From Adiantum capillus-veneris (lineage: Eukaryota; Streptophyta; Polypodiopsida; Polypodiales; Pteridaceae): a DNA stretch of 64,000 nt. The position numbers and the translations under genes are program-made. Every line of letters begins with the position of its first letter. The stretch's first letter is position 1. The stretch is taken from contig CM043955.1 in the NCBI GenBank assembly GCA_014529385.2, forward strand, positions 152,878,140 through 152,942,139. Reading direction: 5' to 3'. Below the pieces are notes generated by a model. The model saw nothing but the letters and a program-made list of their open reading frames with translations, was not told the DNA's origin and ran no database searches. Below are positions 44,621 through 59,514 of the stretch, piece after piece.

Positions 44621-46868
44621 TTGAGTGATAATCTAGCCAACACACACTCACTTGTGTGCATGATGTTTATCTTTCATCCACCCTAGCTAGCACGATCCCA
44701 TTCCCATCATCTTTTTTGTCTTTGCTTGTGCAACAAGGATAGTCTTCCTTCATCTTTCTTATGGAAGACTTGCATGGGTATGCTCTATTAGCGGTTTACC
44801 ATAGCAGACGATGCAGCATACCTATCTAACTGCTATTCTACCTAATGTCAATACATAGAGACCTGACCTAGTTGGGACATGGAGATTATGTTGATGCGTC
44901 AAGAATGATGGAATGGCCTATAGACATTAAACAGCGAGCTAACAATCATAATCAACAATTCACGATCAACAATCTCACTATGCAACTTACTTATATACTT
45001 GGGTGTTTCTATAAGCAAATGGACTCGGAATGGAACAAAACAAAAGCAAAGCGTATAGACCAACTAACCAAGATGTCAGAACATCATTTTGAGCATGTGA
45101 AAAATTGCACTCCATCATTTCTAGGACTCTCAAAAATAGCATGAAAGGCACCTAGCATTATAGCATTACTCCTAACCTTTCTTCAATCAAAATCAAGGGA
45201 AAATACTTCAACTTAACCACTCAAGTAGATTTAGCATACAAAAAGGCTGTCGACAACACAAATCATGCAACATAAAGTAATTAAAGTGAAGAGCAAGGGA
45301 GGTTACCAATGTCCAATTAGAATTCAAAATAGACACTTTGGATGCAAGAAATTCTCGATTGAAATTAGTGGATGAGCTCTTTGTTATAGCATATTGGTTC
45401 TTCTCAAAACACAGACCTAACTAAAATGTTTTGATTTTACTTACACACTTAGGGATTGGGAGAAATTAGTATAGCATGCATAGAGGTTATAAATGGATTA
45501 AAATTGCTCCAAATTGGAAGTCCTTGGCCCCTTTTAATCCAAATGAAAATATTTAAACAAGATACTACAAAGAATAAGAAATATGGAGACTCTAGAGCTT
45601 TCTACTAATCAGTGCAAAAATTTTAGATTTCAAAAATATGAATTGTCATTTTAGCCTTAAGTGTTGCCATGTTATTGCATTCTGATGCACATCCTCAAGC
45701 ATCCTTAGCGAGGTTTCTTTTTTAGATATTTGAGCCTCTTTTGAAATCTATCGATTTGTCTAGTTTTTCTCAATTGATGATTGATTGGAAGCAATCAACG
45801 GCAGCTAGCTAGGCATGATAGTAGACGTGCCTTGCTTGTAACTAGTTGAAAGAGGATTGAATATGACACTTCCAAACTCAAACTTACTTCATGATGAAGG
45901 CTCTTCAAATGTGAGAAAGTGATGAGAGCGTAAAAACTTCCGTCTTGTAAATATGTCTATTAAGATATCCTTAGAGGGGCTCTCCTTCAAATCCTAACAA
46001 ATGCCTTTACTATAGTCAAGAACTACCATCCACCTTACATCCATGACTATGAAGGATACCGGCCTCCCTCACTTATGTTGCTCGTATTCTTGCTTCTTCC
46101 AATTGGAATGAGGGGTCACCAATGGAGCCTAAGAACAAACTAAGGCCTAACTATGAGGTCACCGTAGCTTGGGGTTGGGTATCCTACAATGACGCAAAGT
46201 AAGTTCTACAACGCTCCTTCACACTCCTATTGTAGAATGTATCAAGATACCTCCACACATGGTTCATCTTTTTGGAAAGGGGAGACTAATATGGATCTCT
46301 AAGTTCTTGATATCATTATATGAGATATATTCCACGTGTATGAGCTCCCATGGACTAAGACAACTGCACCCAAATTTAATAACGTAAGTCCCATGGTGGT
46401 GGTCACTTGCCATCTGGTCACAACATAAGTAAGCAGACCAATTTAAGTGGCCAAAACTGTGTAGCTCCTCTTATACAATTTAAAAAATGGCCCTCTCCAA
46501 ATGTTCCTAGATTCTTGAATATTTTTTTATCAGAAATCAGCTAGGGTTCCTACTGCTACTCCTACTAGATGCATTGACAGTGTAACCACATAAAAGTAAC
46601 GCATAACCATTAAAACCATGGTACGTTAAGTGGTTACCGTGTGATTACAAGCAAAAAGGACATTAAAGATCAACTTCCATCCCAAATACTTGTGGCACTT
46701 AAAACATGTGATAGAATTATTCCCATTGTAATTGGATTCTATACTCCAATTAGTCACACTATACAAAGAATGGGTGTGGTTTTAGATTGAGTAATTGATT
46801 TTCAAAAGGAGAAAGAATTGCACGGTGCTTATATATACAACAGCATATGGACAAAGGGGAAGAAGAGG
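44621..46868. other. Unrecognised region
   Basis: The 90-codon ORF at 44872-45144 has no recognisable domain. The rest is AT-rich sequence without repeats or genes that I can support. Confidence 0.45.
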
Positions 46869-47222
46869 CTATTGGGTGAAGAGGGTGCGGATGCAGTCAG
46901 GCAAAGTCTGCAAGTCTGAGGGGATGAAGAACATGCTGTGGGCACCCAATTTTGATATGGATGTCGACTGCCGGCAACGGCGGTGCTTCCTCGGAGCCGG
47001 AGGTGGGTGCGGATGATGTCGCTTGGTCGATTTGGGGGTTGCAAAGGTGCAGGGAGTGCCTGGGATCGTCATATTGTGATAGTCATTTCCTGCATCCTCT
47101 ACAAGCAGCACGGTTTCTTGCTCCCTCCTTATCTCTGAATCGTCGTAGTCATGATGATGATCTGCGCCCACAAGCTGAGTGGAAGCATCATCAATAAGCT
47201 GCTGCTGCTGCTGCGCCGCCAT
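46869..47222 (-). CDS. Candidate SIAMESE-RELATED (SMR) cyclin-dependent kinase inhibitor
   Basis: An intronless frame from ATG 47220-47222 (MAAQQQQQLIDDAST) gives 117 aa, the usual SMR size. The frame also extends upstream, but the N-terminal family features are lacking there. The middle holds CTFATPKS followed by HPPPAPRKHRR, resembling the SMR pattern of TP(T/K)S then a Pro-rich PPAPRK segment. The C-terminal MFFIPSDLQTL resembles the SMR FF-x-PDL motif. SMR proteins bind CDK-cyclin complexes, slow the cell cycle and promote endoreduplication in plants. A (GA)n/(TG)n tract (47411-47490) lies upstream. If correct, it is the only likely host gene here; alternatively it is an unrelated low-complexity ORF. 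Confidence 0.5.
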   Translation of the reverse strand: MAAQQQQQLIDDASTQLVGADHHHDYDDSEIRREQETVLLVEDAGNDYHNMTIPGTPCTFATPKSTKRHHPHPPPAPRKHRRCRQSTSISKLGAHSMFFIPSDLQTLPDCIRTLFTQ

Positions 47223-47406
47223 GAATTCTTCAATCGGAAGGTAGATTGCTGATGATGATGATGTTGAGGAGAGGAGGAAACAGGGCGCAAGAGGCGATTG
47301 TAGATGATGATAGGTCACTTCTACAAAGCGCATTTGCATGAACGCAAAAGAAGGCAGGAGGTAGGGCAGCTCAATAAAGCAGAAAAGGAGGATCAAGAGG
47401 GAGATA

Positions 47407-47408
<2 letters not shown>

Positions 47409-47490
<82 letters not shown>
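47409..47490. repeat. Compound (CT)n(CA)n microsatellite
   Basis: (CT) about 18 units, then (CA) about 22 units, roughly 190 bases upstream of the candidate SMR start. Confidence 0.95.
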
Positions 47491-48198
<708 letters not shown>

Positions 48199-49149
48199 CA
48201 GGCACTGCCGTCGTCTGTGCGATAGTGACGGCCCTTGTTTTGGAAAGCCCCATGGGTGGCCTTGGCCACATGAGGGCCATTTGACACGGAGAGAGTCAAG
48301 CATGCCCACTCATTGATTGTGAATTACATGTGAAATTACACTGTTATGGATTCCAATCAACATAAATGCATATGCTTGTGATGTGAACGCTGATGTGACC
48401 TATGTGTAAACATTGTCGTAAAATATGTGACTAATGTAATCTATGTGTGCCCATGCGTGAAGACGTACTACTTGAAGTATACCCACAAGAGGCTTTGGGA
48501 TAACAATATTTCTAAAACTCGTATGTATATTATTGTCGAAGATTGTCTTTGATTGTTCTTGCAAAGGCTATCCATTGCTATATATCTCGATAAGAAATCA
48601 AGAATCTGGCAACAATTTTCAAAAGAAAGTATCCATGCATACAGGCTATGTAGCCAACATTACACGTTGTCACCATGTAACATCATTCTGCCTTTATTGT
48701 TTCAACTCATACACAATCTAGCTACTGAAGCATCCATCTTGAAACTCTAGGTTGTGAGTTTGAGCACTGGCAAATTGGTATTTTTTTCTTGATGGCTGAT
48801 TGTTATCAAGGATTCCTAGTTGTTGATTTCCTCTAACTAGCACTACTAGACGCTCTTCGTGCTATCGATGCTATAGATCTGCATACACACAATCGAGAAC
48901 ACAAGCACGTATACACACTAAATTCACAAAAATTAGAACAAAATAGTTTTTTATAATCAATTATTGAATTAGAGAAAATGCTTGAAATATAAAATATTTC
49001 AATGTTTTTTTGTTAATTAATTTTAGTTGTTTTGAATATCATTGTAAAATTAAAATTTTAATTCAAGGTTTATGGTTCGATTGTTTAAATCTATCTGCTC
49101 TAAATAGTTCAATTAAAGTGAACCGTGCTAAACAATCCACTTAAAGCTA
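48199..49149. other. Unrecognised AT-rich region
   Basis: No gene. Near 48745-48790 there is a short tRNA T-arm-like phrase without a matching cloverleaf. Confidence 0.5.
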
Positions 49150-50180
49150 TCATTAGGTTGGCCATGTAAAGCCGCTTATGATTGGCCGTGTAAAGCCGTT
49201 TATGGTTTGGCAGCTTTAAACCGATTTAGGGTTGCATTGGTTTGACCGTTTTAGTCTACTTAAGAGTAGCCGCTTAGTGTTAGCAGCTTATGGTTTTGTC
49301 GCTAAGAGTTGGCCATGTAAAGCCGCTTAGGGTTGGCCACTCTAAATCAGCTTAGGGCTGCATTGGTTTAGTCGTTTCTATCCCCTTAAGGTTAGTTTCT
49401 TAGGGTTAGCAGCTTTTGGTTTAGCCATGCAAAGCCGCTTGGGGTTGGCCGCCCTAAATCAACTTAGGACCGCATTGGTTTGGCCGTTTCAACCTGCAAT
49501 GAGCTGCTTTGGGTTAGCGACTTTTGCTTGGGCACTTAAGGTTGTCTATGTATAGCTGCTTAGAGTTGGTGCCCTAAAGCGGCTTAAGGCCACATTGATT
49601 TGGTCGTTTCACTCTGCTTAGGGATAGCCATTTAGGGCTAGCAGCTTTTTGGTGTGGTTGCTAGTTAGGGCATTTAAAGCTGCTTAGAGTTAGCCACTCT
49701 AAATTGGCTTAGGGTCATGTTGGTTTGGCCATTTTAGTCCGCTTAGGGTTAGCGGCTTTTGGTTTGGTTGCTTAAGGTTGGCCCCATGTAAAGCCGCTTA
49801 GGGTAATTGGCAGCTCTAAATTGGATTAGAGCCACGTTGGTTTGGTTATTTTTGTCCGCTTAGAGCTAGTCAATTTGAGTTAGCAACTTTTGGTTTGGTC
49901 GCTTAAGGTTGGCCATGTAAAGCCGCTTAGGGTTGGCCATCCTAAACCGGCTTAGGGTCTTGTTGACTTGGCGGTTTCACTCCACTTAGGACTAGCCGCT
50001 TAGGATTAGCACTTTCTGATTTGAACAATTAAGGTTGGATATGTAAATCCGCTTAGTGTTGGTGCTTTAAATAGGCTTAGGGCCGTGTTGGTCTAGCCAT
50101 TTCAGCCCACTTGAAGTTAGTGGCTTTTGGTTTGTTCAACTAAGAGTTGGTTGTGTAAAGCCTCTTCGGTTTGGCTACTC
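49150..50180. repeat. Degenerate minisatellite, about nine units of about 120 bp
   Basis: The core GGCCATGTAAAGCCGCTTAG recurs near 49158, 49312, 49424, 49546, 49670, 49780, 49912, 50037 and 50150, spaced about 112-130 bases (154 for the first). Each unit also holds a TTGGTTTGGCCGTTT-like and a GTTAGCAGCTTTTGGTTT-like segment. Units are diverged and there is no stable ORF. Confidence 0.85.
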
Positions 50181-51843
50181 CCCTTCACTTTTTTCAAAAC
50201 TATATTCCATCTACGAGGGGCCTAGCTAGCAAATTATGTAAATGGATAAAGAAGACTTGGAAGATCTTGTTTTACACGAATAGCTTACTCTTGGGAGGCA
50301 AGATTTGGAACAACCAAGCCACCCTTATATGCACACAAATTGTGTGCTTTTGCTACTTCAGACAAGCTTGAAAGGCTAGGAATAATGTATCTTTGAAAAG
50401 GGCCGCTTGACAGCAAGCTTCAATGAGATTATTCAAGAAAGCAAGAAAGTGATCATCTCTATCAAAAACATAAGAACTTTGACCATTGGAATCTAGAAGT
50501 CAAATCCCTCTTGGGTCTAGGATCTACCAAATGTAACTAGCTAAGTAGCTCTCAGCTATCAAGGATGGTGTAGCTAAGTTCATGTATTGTGATCGTTCAA
50601 GGCACCTAACGTGCTCCAGGATAGTTGTACATTCATTTCTGGGTTAATAGAACTCATCCACTCACAATTCTATGGCCAAATAAAATGATAATGGAGAGGT
50701 GTTATCTAAGCAACATATATTGTATGGGAAACACTTTATTTTACAAGTAGAAAGAGCATGGAACAATCCATGACAATAAGTGAAGTAATACTCCAAGTAT
50801 ATATGTCCATATGATTTAGGCAAGAGCCAAATTAATGAGACTCTCAATGAGATTTTGTGTGCCCTTAAAGGTGAAGACGTCAACCTCCACGCATCACGAC
50901 TCTCTCTCTCTCTCTCTCTCTCTCTCAGTGGTTGACTGCATGCATGCATGGCAATTTTATGTCCACAGGCAGCTCAACAAAAAATCTAGATCACCTATGC
51001 GTGTTTCTCTAGATGCGAAGGGAAGGTCAAGGCACCTACAACCACAAGTAAAACCATACAGCCATTTATGAGTCCATAGAACGAGCCTTTTACATGGAGG
51101 CTTGAAAATCAAGTACAAAGGGACATATAATGTCGACCAAGGACAAATTGGATGCCACCACTATCGATCCTCTCACATTGAGCCAAAGAGGCCCAAGATG
51201 GCCAATAGTACACAATAAACATAAAGAGAAAACCTTCACCCATGGAGAGCTGCGTTAGCCCATCAGGAAGTCAATGAACCCCCACCACCCCATCCAAGTC
51301 AAAGTAGTAACTGAGCATCAAACAAGAGAATCGGGGGAGCCACCAAGTCAAAGGGTTTGTAACCACCCTGGTGCCCCAACTTGCCTACGCAGCTATATAA
51401 GATCGTAAACTTGAAGCCAACAACAGGCCATGAGAGGCCAATCCAAGCTAGAGACACAAAGAAAAACCTAATATCCACCATGTGTTTCCATGTGCTCCCA
51501 GCCAATAGCGTTTTGAACCTCATGTTGAAGCACAATCAAAGATCACAGCCTTGGTAGCACATTACCCTCCGTAGCAAAGGGGGACTGTTGCTGCACCTCC
51601 CAATCAAAAAAAATTGTGCAAAAGAGCATCTCAAGAGGGAGAGCAAAGGACATCAAGAGTCACCCCCACCCCCCTTAGGGAAACAACTCTCAAGAGCAGA
51701 GGTGCTATGTCCACCCTCTCCCTACTGCAAGCAAAATGCCTTGTCCCTTGTAGAGATTTCCCAGAGCCCTTCTCACTTAGGCATGTTCGCAAGGGCAGAC
51801 AGGGGATTAGGCAAGAGCTAGGGATCCTTGTAACTATTGTAAA
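50181..51843. other. Unrecognised region
   Basis: (CT)n at 50900-50926. Short ORFs have no domains. Confidence 0.5.
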
Positions 51844-52787
<944 letters not shown>

Positions 52788-54148
52788 CAAAATCTAAGGA
52801 CTCTAGTAGTGTGTGGTACTCAAAAGCTTGAAACTTAAGTGCATGTAATGTGTGTGCATAGTTGATCAGGCTCTTCTCCATTTCCCCAACGCCTTGTCTC
52901 GCATCAAAGGGAGTGGGAGCTAAGACAAATGGCTACAATAGTGTGTATCATCAACAAGGGGATAGGCTCAAGCATATAAGGGTGAGTACAGTTTCTTGTT
53001 TTGGTGAAGAACAAGATTCTATGATTGGGGGCGACATAGTGGTGTAATGTATGAAGCATGGCCCACTGAATTCCTCCCAAGGCATAATAAATTGGTGTTG
53101 TAGAAAATCTTGCTTCACTTGGAAGTCTATTGAGGCATCCTATAGCAAGTGTAATGCATCCCATCTCCCAAACCACTTCTTTATATCTTGTATCCATCCC
53201 GTGCCCAAGATCTTGCTTTTATGTGTCTCTTGGACTTTTTTGCTTGCTTCCCATGCAGTTGTAGGAGGTCGATGTGAGGGGTTTGGTGCATCTTTATCAT
53301 GTACACCACAAATCTCTCCATGCCCATGAGAGGGATGTCCCATAGGCCCTCTAAAGGGCCTTACATTTTGGGGACCCTTTATGCCACTCTATGGCCCACT
53401 CAATTTGTGTGGGTGCCCCATATTGTACCAAGTTGTCGGTTAACAAAGGATTTCTTTTTTTCAAATGAGGTTGCAGGCACCACCTCACATTCTCTCTCTG
53501 TCTCAACATACAATGTCCCAACCACCTACATCATCAATGTTTCATCACCTGTAATCTTCAAACATAGCATAACACCCATTGAGTCATCTTCTCTACCATA
53601 CTATATAGCCCATCAAGACTCCTCTTGAATGCTTCAGTTTGTTGTAGGAGATGGGCACATTGTTCAAGAAGACAAATTTCTTTTATAAACGCAATTGTGT
53701 CCAAAAATCATGAGTAACCTATTGATTCTGGTTGAAAAGGTAGTTTAAGAATGTGGGGGATGATTCACGCACCCCCATCAAAAGGTTAGTGATTGAGCCT
53801 ATCATTACCTTTAGCAAAATTGTGAAAACAAAAAGTCTATGGGGCACTCTTTACATGAGCTAAAAGCTTTCAACATGAATGGTTGAGACATGCGTTGGAT
53901 GTTGTTGGTCAACCTTGAGCCCTCGGACAAAGTGGTAGGGAGAGTGGACACAAGCTAACAGACTATGCCAGCTTCTAAGCTCTTTGTCAACCGCTCTATG
54001 TGACATTGCCGATCGAGAGCGTAGCTAATGATTGGACTAGGTAAGCTTGCACCTCATTTTAATAGACGAGTGTGATATGGGCTTTAACTTGGAGAGAGCT
54101 TGTGGAAAATGTTGTTGGACATTGTGTGTGAGACTTTTTTTCTTTTTT
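52788..54148. other. Unrecognised region
   Basis: Short ORFs on both strands lack domains. No transposon boundary found. Confidence 0.45.
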
Positions 54149-54177
54149 GGGGGGGCGGGGGGGGGGGGGGGGGGGGG

Positions 54178-54218
<41 letters not shown>
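54149..54218. repeat. Poly(G) run followed by (GA)n
   Basis: Seven G, one C, then 22 G (54149-54178), directly followed by (GA)n. Homopolymer length may be affected by sequencing error. Confidence 0.85.
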
Positions 54219-54222
<4 letters not shown>

Positions 54223-54322
54223 ATTATTGTCCTTGGAGGTAAAATATGACCTATGGGACTGAAGTTACATGTGGTATATATGGGGCAGATGAGTGATTCT
54301 CGCTGCTCCAAATTTTGGTGAT

Positions 54323-55261
54323 TGTTTGCGGGTCGCCGCGATGGACGTCCATAGCATAGCTCTCAAGCATCAACATAAAATTATTGATACAGGGGAAGCG
54401 ACTCGAATGAAGCATGGAAACTCACTAGGGTGTCAATCCTAATGAAGTGAACTCGAAGAGATGCAACTACTAACTCTACAAGCAAATCAAACGCACGAAA
54501 GCCAAGTAATCTGCCTATGTCCTTCTACACAACTCTACAGTCATCACGCCCGTTCACCATGCAAATCATATCGGAATCGCACGAAACTTGAAGGGAAGCT
54601 ACAAGGGACTATCAGGAACATATCCTATCACTGTCACAACATTCTGGAGAGGTACACGATCGTGATCGTTCGTCCCACAGTACGCAAAAATAGTAAACGA
54701 ATGATCCTAAAGGATCGTTTTTAGGTCCCTAAAGCCTCTCCTACGGTCAAAACAACATAAAATACGCATATAAACACTCAAAACAACGATTTAAGGCCTA
54801 AACAGACGCGTTTGAAACCTTCACCGAAGCTTGAATGCTTACACTTGAATGAAAGAGCAGAGTAAGAGGAACACAATGCAAGAAACAAAACTGAATTTGG
54901 ATTATCGTAGCCACAGAAGCGATGATTACAAGTTGGAGCAAAGAGGTAGCTCTCTGTGCGTAACGCAGTAGTCCCTTATCCTCACAAAAAATGATCTCCC
55001 CTTTCCCACTAACCTTAGTGTATTATATACCTAGGGCTTTCTAAAGTGGCCGGCGGCCAACTTCTCATGGACCTTCACATACATTATTGGAAAAATTACA
55101 TCTTTGACTCAGACTTGACATAGGCGATTGTCATTAGACTTTTACAGGGTTTGATGTATTAAACATCGGAAAAATAATGTGACCACATCAAAACTTTGGC
55201 CGGCTGACCCAACGGCGCCTTGGCTAGGTGGGCACTTGTATGTTGTTATCACCTCCAAACA
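54323..55261 (-). repeat. Candidate 3' LTR of element H
   Basis: On the minus strand it starts TGTTTGGAGG directly after a polypurine tract and ends CAAACA at 54323, giving a TGTTTG/CAAACA inverted end pair and about 939 bp. A TATA-like box (TATATAAT, minus) lies near 55018-55030. The left end is chosen by motif only. Confidence 0.5.
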
Positions 55262-55276
55262 CTCCCCCCTTCCTAG
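55262..55276 (-). other. Polypurine tract of element H
   Basis: AAGGAAGGGGGGAG-type purine run on the minus strand abutting the LTR start. Confidence 0.65.
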
Positions 55277-56490
55277 CTCGTGTCGTCCCTTGACACGACC
55301 TTGTGCAGTCTTGTCATAGGGTTGTCTTTAGCTTTGTCTTCAAGGTTGGTCTTCGTCTTGGGAAGCCCGTTGTCATTGATGACGCTCCCCCCTTTCTTGA
55401 GTGATGCATAGCTGTCATGTTGTTGATACATGATTTGAGCTTTGATTATCGAGGCAACGTTTCTTCTTGTTGTGCATTCGCCTCTTGGTTGTCAATCTTA
55501 GCTGCCGTAAAGATGGATGTTCAAGTGTTTGATCATGTAGAACCGATTTTCCTTGTGGCGTGGACTTTATGATGGATATTCTTTCAAGGTCCACTACAAT
55601 TTGAGTTGTTTGCAATAGGTCACCAATGTTGAAGCACTGTGTGAGCTATTTTTTATTGTTGTGGATAGCTCGCCTGCTAAATTTCTCATTGCTTGATGTT
55701 GTAGTCCATTCTTTGACTTGCCATTGTTGGATGGAGCTTTGTTGTCACCCTTGAAGATAAAAGATGCTCTTGATAAGCATATGGAGACCTGCTGTTTTTA
55801 CTCCAAGTTGTTGTTGATTGATTTGGGTAGCCCTTTCCTTATTGTTGATGTAGAAGGAATATATACAAGAAGTTGATGATGAGGTCTATATTAGGGTCTT
55901 AAAACCTGGATGACCAAAGGGAAAAAACCCAGTGGGAAAAAAGTGCCTTTGTTATACGCTCTTATTGGAGTTGAGCATTTGGACTGGAAGTACCTGTCAT
56001 GCAAGGTGAGTGCTTGGGAGAAACAAAGGAAGAGTGCCTAATGTAAGTGCCAATTATGGGACACTCTATATGCTTATGAGAAGTTTTCAAACAAAATCAT
56101 GTAGTGTAAAAGATGGATTTGATGGGTGCTTCAAGGAAAAAATGTAGCACATGTGACATCAAAGGACGTCTCAATAGCTTGCACGTTTCCAAGAAGGGTT
56201 TTCGATGTAGAAGCTTCTCCACTCATTCCTCACTATGCATAGTGCGTGAGTGTCTTTTGGACTCTCTTCTTCACTTTACCAAACTTAAAATACATAGACT
56301 TGGACTCTTATGCTCACCTATACCAGCATGAGCGACACAACATAAATATGCTCAACTCCTCCACCTTGAGCAGTACCTAGAATAGCTAAGACACTTAGAC
56401 CACAGAGAATATGACTTGAAGCTTTGGGACTAATGCCTTGCTCATTTAGTGGCTCAGCTGCCCGACTCTTGACTTTTATGCCATGTATTT
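55277..56490 (-). other. 3' interior of element H, non-coding
   Basis: No recognisable domain between the tail ORF and the polypurine tract. Short ORFs only. Confidence 0.5.
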
Positions 56491-56911
56491 TTAATGGCGA
56501 CTTGGACTTACCTGTTCATGGCCTGAAACCCAATGCCATAAGTTCTTGAGATTAAGGCCTCTATCATTGTGTTGGTCTTTGGATGCCACCATTTTGTCGA
56601 GTAGGTTGGCATATTTTGGCTCCCCTTGACTTGCTTGTTGTATGTTGATACTTCTTTGTAAAACAAGTCCTTCAGCTCTGATAGGGCTTGATGTAGCCTT
56701 TGCCTTAATTTCCATGAGAAGTGATTGTCGAGATGTGTGGGTTATCTGTGATTGAGTTTCCACTAGCAATTTTGGAACCCATCTTGTTTTTCGTCCTTGT
56801 GTGACCGTCTTTGGCATTTTATCTTCTTCTACAATTTGATGGACACTAGGCTTTGGTATCCAAACCTGATGATTTCCGTTGTAAAAGCCTTGTGTGCGCT
56901 CCTTGCCGCAC
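56491..56911 (-). pseudogene. Post-integrase tail ORF of element H (5' part missing)
   Basis: The frame contains QGFYNGNHQVWIPK and RKTRWVPKLLVETQ. These match the tail ORF of element B (QGYYDGSEQIWVPK; SRWIPKQLLEAQ) in sequence, although the order differs. It begins exactly at the edge of the LTR at 56912, so the upstream part was displaced by an insertion. No enzyme motif is seen and the function is unknown. Confidence 0.6.
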
Positions 56912-57571
<660 letters not shown>

Positions 57572-57583
57572 TGCCCCCCTTCC
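57572..57583 (-). other. Polypurine tract of element J
   Basis: GGAAGGGGGGCA on the minus strand immediately precedes the LTR start. Confidence 0.7.
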
Positions 57584-58618
57584 TGATGTAGATTCCGTCC
57601 TCGGAAGCTATTGAGTTGAAGCTCGTTCGTCGAGGTGGAAGAGCATTTGAGATGAATGTCCTTAGCCTTCTTCAGTCACTGCAAAATCAAACAACATTGG
57701 CACAGTAATTGCATTCTCATAAGTGATTAAAAAGCATATGCAGTTTTAGGTAGACAAATTGATTGGTAAAAGAATTTCAAACAATTTGTCAGCAATGAAC
57801 ATTAAATTGCAATGTAATCAAATGCATAAACAGATGTAAAGGTAAAAAATTAAACAAGTCTGGGGTCGCTAATTTGACGGTCGAAAGGCACTAGAGATCG
57901 AATATTAATACCATGGGTAAGCTTCTTAATTTTCTCTTGTCAATTAAGTTGTTTAATCGCGAGAGCCAAGTATTTCATGTTCGAGGGCTAACTAGAGGCT
58001 ATATTTAGAGGAACTTGTAGTTAAGCTACGATAAAAGGAATTTCTCATGAAATCATCGCCTGACTGATTACCTTTTCTTTGACCCCCCAAAGTGTTTTCA
58101 CAATGATTCAATTTGATGTGTGTGCTTATTTTGTATGCCTTGGGTTTTTTGCTTTTCAAGGAAAAGCGCCCATACTGGGAACCTCTAGGGCTCTAGTACC
58201 ATAGGCAATACATGTGAGTGAAGTAGCAAATCAAGATGAGATTTCTCTTCCAGCTTAAGATTTTACAGTGTGGCACTTTGATTTTTTGTTTGTTCATTTT
58301 CAGCATTTTAATTTTGTAACTTTGGGGGCTCATATAACACTGATACACCTCCCCAGGCTCATCACACTAGTAAACTCCCTTTATTATACTTAAGCGAAAG
58401 GTCAATAGGGTCAAGCCCACTAGAAAGCCCTAGTACATTTCACACAATGCTGCCTAAATCGGATTAAGAACCTAAGTAACCATTGATTATTAGGAAGGCA
58501 TTCCCCATGGTATTAAGAGAAGATTTCTAACACCTAACTTGGTCAAAGTAGCTCAGTCGGACTGCTTGATTTTTAAACCTAGACAAGTGATTATGACAAA
58601 AAATTACATTGAATTAAA
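57584..58618 (-). other. 3' interior remnant of element J
   Basis: No ORF with a recognised domain. It ends where the candidate LTR of element B begins, consistent with B having inserted into J. Confidence 0.45.
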
Positions 58619-58945
58619 TGTTTGATACTAAGAAAATGCGGTGAATATTAGGCTACCAATCACAATTAAAGTAGACAATCATAGATGCAAAAAAGATAAG
58701 GGGCAATGCTAATGGACAAGAAACACCTGTTTGTGTCGATGGTCGCGCTTGATTTGAAGAGTGAGTCGAGATAAAGATTCCATGAAGGTCCAAATCCTAT
58801 TAATAGCAACACGCTCCTGTACACACTAGGAAACAAAAGGAATACCTCCAGGAGGCACATTAGTGGGAAAAGGTACCAACACTTATTGAACACAACAAAA
58901 AACATAAGGAACCCTAACCTAATTATTTGCACTCTCCCTAGAGAG

Positions 58946-59368
58946 TCAAGGGAATAGGATATTGTAGAGGTTGGGGGGAAACCCTAAGGCTAAACCCCTA
59001 TCCTCGTCGTCGAGATAAACAAAGTCATCATCCATGAGACCATATGTGCCATCCGTGTAGTCCTGTAAATTTTCTTCTTCATTGTAGGTGCCCAAGTTTA
59101 CTAAGAAGGTCACTAGATGCCTATAGTCATCTTGGTCAAAAGGGTAGGCTTGTGCAATGGGAGAAACGCTCTCTACTAAGTATGGATCAGACGTGGTCAA
59201 GAGATGTATCAGCCATTCTAACTCCTCAAAATTCCTCTCACATGCTAGCGTACCTATAAAATCCCATTCACATGCAAGCACTGGAAAGACCATGTGAAAT
59301 ATTTGTGAAAAGTAACGAGGGTACCTCTCACCCAAGGCAGGAGTGGATGACTCTAGCGTACTAGCCAT
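58946..59368 (-). CDS. Unrecognised 140-aa acidic ORF inside the element B LTR
   Basis: ATG 59366-59368 (MASTLESSTPALGERY) to a stop at 58946, about 140 bases downstream of the LTR TATA box. The product is acidic and aromatic-rich (LVNLGTYNEEENLQDYTDG; DDDFVYLDDEDRG), with no signal peptide, membrane span or known domain. It would be the first ORF on RNA from a 5' LTR copy. It may be a captured or fortuitous ORF. Confidence 0.4.
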   Translation of the reverse strand: MASTLESSTPALGERYPRYFSQIFHMVFPVLACEWDFIGTLACERNFEELEWLIHLLTTSDPYLVESVSPIAQAYPFDQDDYRHLVTFLVNLGTYNEEENLQDYTDGTYGLMDDDFVYLDDEDRGLALGFPPNLYNILFP

Positions 59369-59503
59369 ATCTGTACATGCAAATAGATGATGGTTAGAGT
59401 GAAAATATTACAAGGGTCGTGTTCTTGTGCATAATTTGTTTTTATGATTTGTGTTATGGCTCTTGCTCTTTTACTTTTTTATCTTGTTTTTGTGAGTATA
59501 AGG

Positions 59504-59514
59504 CTTTATATATA
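59504..59514 (-). promoter_or_regulatory. TATA box in element B LTR
   Basis: TATATATAAAG on the minus strand, upstream of the LTR ORF. Confidence 0.5.

Noticed and set aside
44872-45144. 90-codon ORF as a host gene
   Set aside because: No recognisable domain, no conserved signals, and AT-rich surroundings without other gene features.
48740-48790. T-arm-like phrase GTTGTGAGTTTGAGC followed by T-rich sequence, possible tRNA or SINE
   Set aside because: No A-box or cloverleaf upstream at a proper distance.
49150-50180. TTAGGG-like phrases suggesting interstitial telomere sequence
   Set aside because: Phrases are isolated within a 120-bp unit and never form consecutive TTTAGGG repeats.
58545-58605. 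tRNA-like A-box phrase TAGCTCAGTCGG
   Set aside because: No T-arm (GGTTCGA) or acceptor pairing follows at the right distance.
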